DNA from: Plutella xylostella
Lineage: Eukaryota; Arthropoda; Insecta; Lepidoptera; Plutellidae
NCBI RefSeq assembly: GCF_932276165.1
Contig: NC_064001.1
Location: 9,865,501-9,929,500, forward strand
Length of the DNA: 64,000 nucleotides
Direction: 5' to 3'
Shown here: positions 60,078 through 64,000 of the stretch, piece after piece
Numbering within the stretch: position 1 is the stretch's first letter
Layout: each line of letters starts with the position of its first letter
Program-made: the position numbers and the translations under genes
Notes under the pieces: model-generated
Database searches by the model: none
The model's input: only the letters and a program-made list of their open reading frames with translations
Told to the model about the DNA's origin: nothing

Positions 60078-61582
60078 CTAAAAAGACAACACCACATTAT
60101 TGGTGGGAATGTAGATTGACGTCTGACCGAACATGTACGGTGGCCTGCGCCTAAAAGTATACAGGTGGAGTTTTTAAAATAGCGATCTCAAGCTCACATG
60201 CTGCTCAAGCACATCCACATAAACATCACTGCTACACACATCACACACAACACGTCCCCGAATTTATAACAGATGTAGCTGGTCCCTTCATCATCAGGGA
60301 TCGCTATTTTAAAAACTCCGCCTGTATACTTTTAGGCGCAGGCCACCGTACTACTTATTCCTATATTCAGTAATTCTCAATTCTAATGGAGTGCAACAAC
60401 AATATAGGAGATCCCATATTCAGATATAACTCTAAGTAGGTACCTATATAACTCTTGCCTTTATTGATTACAAAGCTTACCACTGGCATCGGAAGATGGT
60501 TGATTACTGGTTGGTTGACGAGCAAGTTGACGTCTGATAAAATATCCTCTGTAAGCCGCCTACATGAAAGGAGTATAAATGTAGTGAAATGTAATGTAAA
60601 GAATTACTGTCACAAATTAAAGACCAAGGAAAAAAATAAGGATATCCCCATTAAGAAATCAAATACCTACTTGAAAATTTCCCACCAATAACCCATAGTA
60701 AAGTTTTAATAGGTAGGTACTTAGTTACATTATTAATCTAAAATAAATAAAGGTAGTTGTTTTGTATGTAAAATGCTCACTTGGATTTTAGTAGCCATAA
60801 CTTCGTATTGCTGTTGAGTTGGCTCAGTCTGCTCATAAAGTTTCATTGTGTTTTTCACCGCTCTTGTAATCTCATCTAACTCTTCGTCAGGGATAATCTG
60901 AACAATTACATCAGATTTAATTAAATTGATTAGATCCACAGTCACAAGCTCATTAAATTACAAACTTACGTCAGATTCTATGTTCAGTTTGTTCTTGATC
61001 TGCTGGCGTATAAACGTATTTTCTATTGCCGTCCTTACGTCCGTCAGGTTATCTTCTTCTATGTTCATTATTTTCATTAACTTAGGTAGTAGAGCATCTT
61101 CTCTAGCTATATGTAATACAAAAGTTAGTCAATAAGGTTATGAATTAGATCTATAAAAATATTATTATAATTTTACTCACTTCCGCCATTGTTAAAGAAT
61201 TTTATGATAACGTCAGCAGCTTTTGCGGACGTTTCGTCGTCGAAGCCGATTGCTTTAAGTTCGTCAACTAGTTCACTAGTAGGTATGTTTTTGTACATGT
61301 GTTCACAGATTGCGGACGCTACAGTAAGATTCTCACGAGTAACAAGCAGAGTTGAGAGGTAATCGGCAATAAATTTATGAATATCTATTGGTTGTGCTCT
61401 TAGGACCTGGGTAGGGATATAGGAATGTATATCATTATCCATTAATTATTAACATTATTAATTCCCATTAATTACTTATTATAACTTACTTCTCTAGAAA
61501 TGTCTGCCATCAACTCCTTCAATCCATTAGGAATGGCTAGTTTACAGCTATCGTATATTTGAGGTTGAATCAAATGGTTCAT
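59491..61582 (-). CDS. RIIa-domain and IQ-motif protein (Sp17/CABYR-like), six exons
   Basis: Minus-strand exons 61582-61490, 61406-61181, 61106-60970, 60897-60781, 60559-60481 and 60077-59491 join in frame to 1239 nt (412 residues plus stop). Residues about 16-50 (IPNGLKELMADISRE/VLRAQPIDIHKFIADYL) match the RIIa dimerisation/docking fold of PKA regulatory subunits and of the sperm proteins Sp17, ropporin and CABYR. Residues 190-201 (IQ/AAYRGYFIRR) are a canonical IQ calmodulin-binding motif split by an intron. The C-terminal 195 residues are polar and unrecognised. From the family, a ciliary or sperm-flagellar scaffold binding AKAP-type helices is likely; tissue is inference. An in-frame upstream ATG at 61660 would add 26 Cys-rich hydrophobic residues; I prefer 61582 because RIIa proteins start close to the domain. 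Confidence 0.85.
60139..60347. mobile_element. Inverted-repeat element in an intron of the RIIa gene
   Basis: Arms of about 50 bp (GGTGGCCTGCGCCTAAAAGT...), flanked by GTAC at 60135-60138 and 60348-60351. It sits in the last intron, 61 nt from exon 6. Confidence 0.72.
60481..60559 (-). CDS. RIIa gene exon 5 (rest of IQ motif)
   Basis: Starts AAYRGYFIRRQLARQ after CATGTAG, completing IQxxxRGxxxR. Donor GTAAGC, phase 1. The exon starts at the same residue of the motif as the paralogous exon at 63784. Confidence 0.85.
60781..60897 (-). CDS. RIIa gene exon 4 (first residues of IQ motif)
   Basis: 39 codons ending MATKIQ at GTGAGC, phase 0; the I-Q of the IQ motif are its last two residues. Confidence 0.82.
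60970..61106 (-). CDS. RIIa gene exon 3
   Basis: Encodes REDALLPKLMKIMNIEEDNL and on to NIESD, predicted helical and charged. Acceptor ATATAG, donor GTAAGT, phase 0 out. Confidence 0.8.
61181..61406 (-). CDS. RIIa gene exon 2
   Basis: Begins VLRAQPIDIHKF after TACCCAG and completes the RIIa domain. It then has a helix-rich segment (ICEHMYKNIPTSELVDELKA). Donor GTGAGT, phase 1. Confidence 0.85.
61490..61582 (-). CDS. RIIa gene exon 1
   Basis: 31 codons, from MNHLIQPQIYDS to the first RIIa helix, ending SRE at GTAAGT (phase 0). Confidence 0.8.
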
Positions 61583-61598
61583 TTTATCAATATGTAAT

Positions 61599-61609
61599 TT
61601 TATTTTATT
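61599..61609 (-). terminator. Possible poly(A) signals of the second IQ gene, within the leader of the RIIa gene
   Basis: Two overlapping minus-strand AATAAA (61609-61604, 61604-61599) lie 221-231 nt past the TAG at 61830 and just upstream of the RIIa gene's ATG. No earlier AATAAA is seen between the two genes. Confidence 0.4.
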
Positions 61610-61829
61610 TGAACCAACAAGACAGTAACATAACAATACAAAACAACAAAAACAAACCATTCTAGTAGGTCATGAACAAAAAAAACTTAAAAATAATGAA
61701 ATCACGTAAGTAACCAAAACAATAAAAGAACACGACGAAAATAAAATAAAGTCACAACTTCCAAACTCGAACAACTGAAGTTTCAAATAATGTTGGCTTA
61801 CACCATAACATTGAGTCTAATGGAGCAGA

Positions 61830-61960
61830 CTACACATCGCTACGATCAGTGTCAGGATACTCCGTGGCTGTGGACTCTGGGGCTGATGATGTGATGGAGG
61901 TCGGTGGAGCCGGAGCACCGGCCGTGCTTGCAACCGCTGCCACAGATGGTATTTTAGTGC
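61830..61960 (-). CDS. Second IQ gene, last exon
   Basis: Acceptor TACTCACAG; encodes TKIPSVAAVASTAGAPAPPT and ends YPDTDRSDV, TAG at 61832-61830. The phase matches the preceding donor (C+GC gives Arg). Confidence 0.72.
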
Positions 61961-63784
61961 CTGTGAGTAAAAAATAAACTTTAAGGCACCTTTTGTGCCA
62001 CTTTGTTCAGTTTTCTGATCAAAGAAAACAAAAATCATAAAACAACGTGTGATGGATGGCAGTAGCTGGCTAGCTTGTCAATACTACGTTTAGCTCATAA
62101 TCGATGATAAATATGATAATGCTGGCACTATGATTGCCTGTCTGTTTTTTTATGACTAGTTAGGTGTGTAGATAAGTTAATGAACTTACGTGATATTTCC
62201 CTACCCGACGCTTCCCTCGGTATTTCACTTATATCTTTTACAGATCCCATTCTGGTTGCTGAAGTATCTTGTTTCCCAATTGAGCTTTTGGATCCCTCTT
62301 GCGTAGCTTCTTCAAAAGATGGTCCCCTCGTTGCAGATGTGACGTCTCTTTTAGATGTAGATTCTTCTGATATGGTCACACTTTCTTTTTTTGTACTAAT
62401 CCTTTGCATGCTGGAGAAACCTTTGCCAGATGGACTTCTGATAGCAGAAGGTACGCTTTTAGTTGTGGACTCAATTTCTCTTCGCGATCCTATTCTTGCA
62501 TGAGAAGATGCTTGTCTTATGGATACAGCCTTAGAAGGCAGTTCCTTAGCAGATCCAACTTTAGCTTTAGAAGCATAAGAAAGTTGTTTTGATGATGGGA
62601 GTCGCGCAGAAGATACAGCATTGTTTATGTTTTTAGATGCTGATCTAGATGGAGGTGCCAGAATTTCTTTGATCTCTTCTGTACCAACTGATGATAATCT
62701 GTGATCCTACAAAGAAATACTTTATGCGTTAGCATAGTTACAATTTCTAATTCATACATAATAAAAATACGCCAGTAATCAAACCTACCGGTGTGAATTC
62801 CCTTAATCCTGCGACTTTCATCTCGGCACTGTCATTTATTTCTGGCATCCCTGTCGACATGGATCCATGAGGTGTCATAGCTGTAACAAACATAACAAAC
62901 AGGTAGGTACCGTATTTGAAAATAGTTTAACCAACTTATTCTAAAAGTATCATCATAATATTTTAAAATTAATTTAGCTCATGTTCGAGTCGTTGAATAT
63001 TTTTTTATTAATATATGCGGGTATGCGGATTTTTTCTTCTCGGGCGGTCGCCTCTTCCTTTTTTTGCGATTCAATAATAATTCGGAAAGTACTTATGTAT
63101 ATAGGTAAGTATCTTTTATATTTAGCAACATTAGTGAATATGTAAAAATCACCTTGCGACATATATCGGCTGGACGGCGGTCCCTCTAAAACCCCATCAT
63201 GCTGCATCGACACCGCATCCCAGGGTTGGGAGAAGCTGATCCTCTGCGACGGTACTGGAGACACTCTCTTCGAGTCTTCACCATATGGGCGGATGACGGC
63301 CTTCAGAGGGTCATATCTGTCCGCGCTGAGGATGGCGTCTTCAGCGAACATGGAGTGGACGTTGTCGTCTGTTCGCACTTCTAGTTTCTGTGAATAGTTT
63401 TTTTGTGGTCATATTTTCAGTTGTGTGAAGTGTACCAGTGATAGGACCACAGAGAAATAGGGTATTTGGCGCATTGTTTATGATACAGGGGTGATAGAAG
63501 AGCAGCAATTAATTCGACGCCACGATACCCTTTCTATTTAATTATTTGTACGCAAAATATAATCTTTATTACTATTTCACAACAACTTCTACCCGATATG
63601 CAAGTACTACAAAAAAATTACGAAACTGAAACCAGTCACGTACCAGCATAGGGCCGAAGGACATTTCCCTGGACATTGCGATGTCCAACGGCGGCCCGGG
63701 CATGTCCCTTTTGGGCCCGAGCTTCTTGCGCACCTTCATGTGGTGCAGCAGGCTCGTGCGCACGTGGTAGCCACGGTACGCCGC
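61830..63784 (-). CDS. IQ-motif protein, 3' part of a second RIIa/IQ-type gene (runs off the window)
   Basis: Minus-strand exons 63784-63644, 63387-63153, 62880-62789, 62706-62190 and 61960-61830 join in frame (371 codons plus TAG). The first starts AAYRGYHVRTSLL after TTTCCAAAG, the second half of an IQ motif at exactly the intron position seen in the neighbouring gene, so an upstream exon ending in IQ and probably an RIIa domain should lie beyond 64000. The rest is Ser/Lys/Arg-rich low-complexity sequence (SREISR, SSKQLSYASKAKV) with no domain. The ATG at 63796 could be read as a start, but homology to the other gene's exon favours a splice acceptor. Likely a flagellar or ciliary protein by analogy. 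Confidence 0.75.
62190..62706 (-). CDS. Second IQ gene, long Ser/Lys-rich exon
   Basis: 517 nt fully open, DHRLSSVGTEEIKEILAPPS at its start, rich in Ser, Lys, Arg and Thr; donor C/GTAAGT, phase 1. Confidence 0.78.
62789..62880 (-). CDS. Second IQ gene, short exon
   Basis: Two bases plus 30 codons (MTPHGSMSTGMPEINDSAEM and on), acceptor GTTACAG, donor GTAGGT, phase 0 out. Confidence 0.72.
63153..63387 (-). CDS. Second IQ gene, next exon
   Basis: Starts KLEVRTDDNVHSMFAED after TTCACAG; ends SRYMSQ plus one base at GTGATT. The donor is weak but the frame continues correctly. Confidence 0.72.
63644..63784 (-). CDS. Second IQ gene, IQ exon
   Basis: 47 codons, AAYRGYHVRTSLLHHMKVRK through REMSFGPML, donor GTACGT, phase 0. 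The acceptor is AAG-type, less usual but supported by the paralogue. Confidence 0.75.
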
Positions 63785-64000
63785 CTTTGGAAACATGGAG
63801 ACATTTAGGTGATGGTTATTGGGATGAAAAGGAGTGACTTAAATGATGTATCAACTGTGATAAATTATTATGTGTACGTCCAGTATACAGTCGGCAGTCC
63901 AGCTCTTCTGTTTTTTACAAATATGCTAACAAGAAACTGTGGTGAAAAATGTACATATATCCAGGGCTTTTATATTCCGACGAGTCTTTGGCGTCTGTGT

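Noticed and set aside
61817..62038. Minus-strand 73-codon frame and a plus-strand open stretch at 61820-61963
   Set aside because: The minus-strand frame ending in SDRSDV-TAG with a proper acceptor and phase match explains this segment as the last exon of the second IQ gene.
63572..63796. Gene start at ATG 63796
   Set aside because: The sequence after it is the second half of an IQ motif, and the paralogue has a splice acceptor at the same codon, so a splice site at 63784 is more likely, though not proven.

Overview
The window is moth or butterfly (Lepidoptera) nuclear DNA. It is AT-rich and full of short introns and GTAGGTACCTAC-type sequence. It carries a dense set of repeats I recognise as lepidopteran: tRNA-derived SINEs with the GGTTCGAATCC box, RTE- and Jockey/CR1-like LINE pieces, Tc1 elements and many short inverted-repeat elements. 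I did not try to name the species.

Three protein genes can be supported. (1) On the plus strand, 37490-56365 encodes a 1626-residue single-pass receptor in ten coding exons that join without a frame break. It has a signal peptide, a roughly 1170-residue Ser/Thr-rich, almost cysteine-free ectodomain, one membrane helix, and one tyrosine-phosphatase domain. The CX5R loop is intact, but the WPD aspartate, the His before the Cys and the Q-loop glutamines are changed, so it is probably a pseudophosphatase. Likely leader exons lie at 28352-28386 and near 2900-3042, which would make the first introns about 25 kb and 9 kb; most of the left half of the window would then be intron. (2) On the minus strand, 61582-59491 encodes a 412-residue protein with an RIIa (PKA regulatory subunit-like docking) domain and an IQ motif, an Sp17/CABYR/ropporin-like architecture. 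(3) On the minus strand, 63784-61830 holds the 3' part of a second gene. Its first visible exon is the same kind of IQ exon at the same intron phase, so (2) and (3) look like tandem paralogues. Gene (3) runs off the right edge.

Layout: 1-470 contains two tandem exon-like units on the minus strand, possibly the end of another gene. 2600-3042 is a candidate promoter and first exon. 3.2-37 kb is intron with a LINE, SINEs, an hAT-like element, several Harbinger-like families and a periodic 21-bp array. 37.4-41.5 kb encodes the ectodomain. 41.5-51.8 kb is a repeat-filled intron. 51.8-56.4 kb encodes the phosphatase domain, with a hexanucleotide array and decayed copies of the catalytic exon in the last intron. 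57.6-59.4 kb holds a MITE and a broken Tc1 transposon. 59.5-64 kb holds the two RIIa/IQ-type genes.

Exon boundaries were found by eye from GT/AG sites and frame continuity. No transcript data or database search was available.
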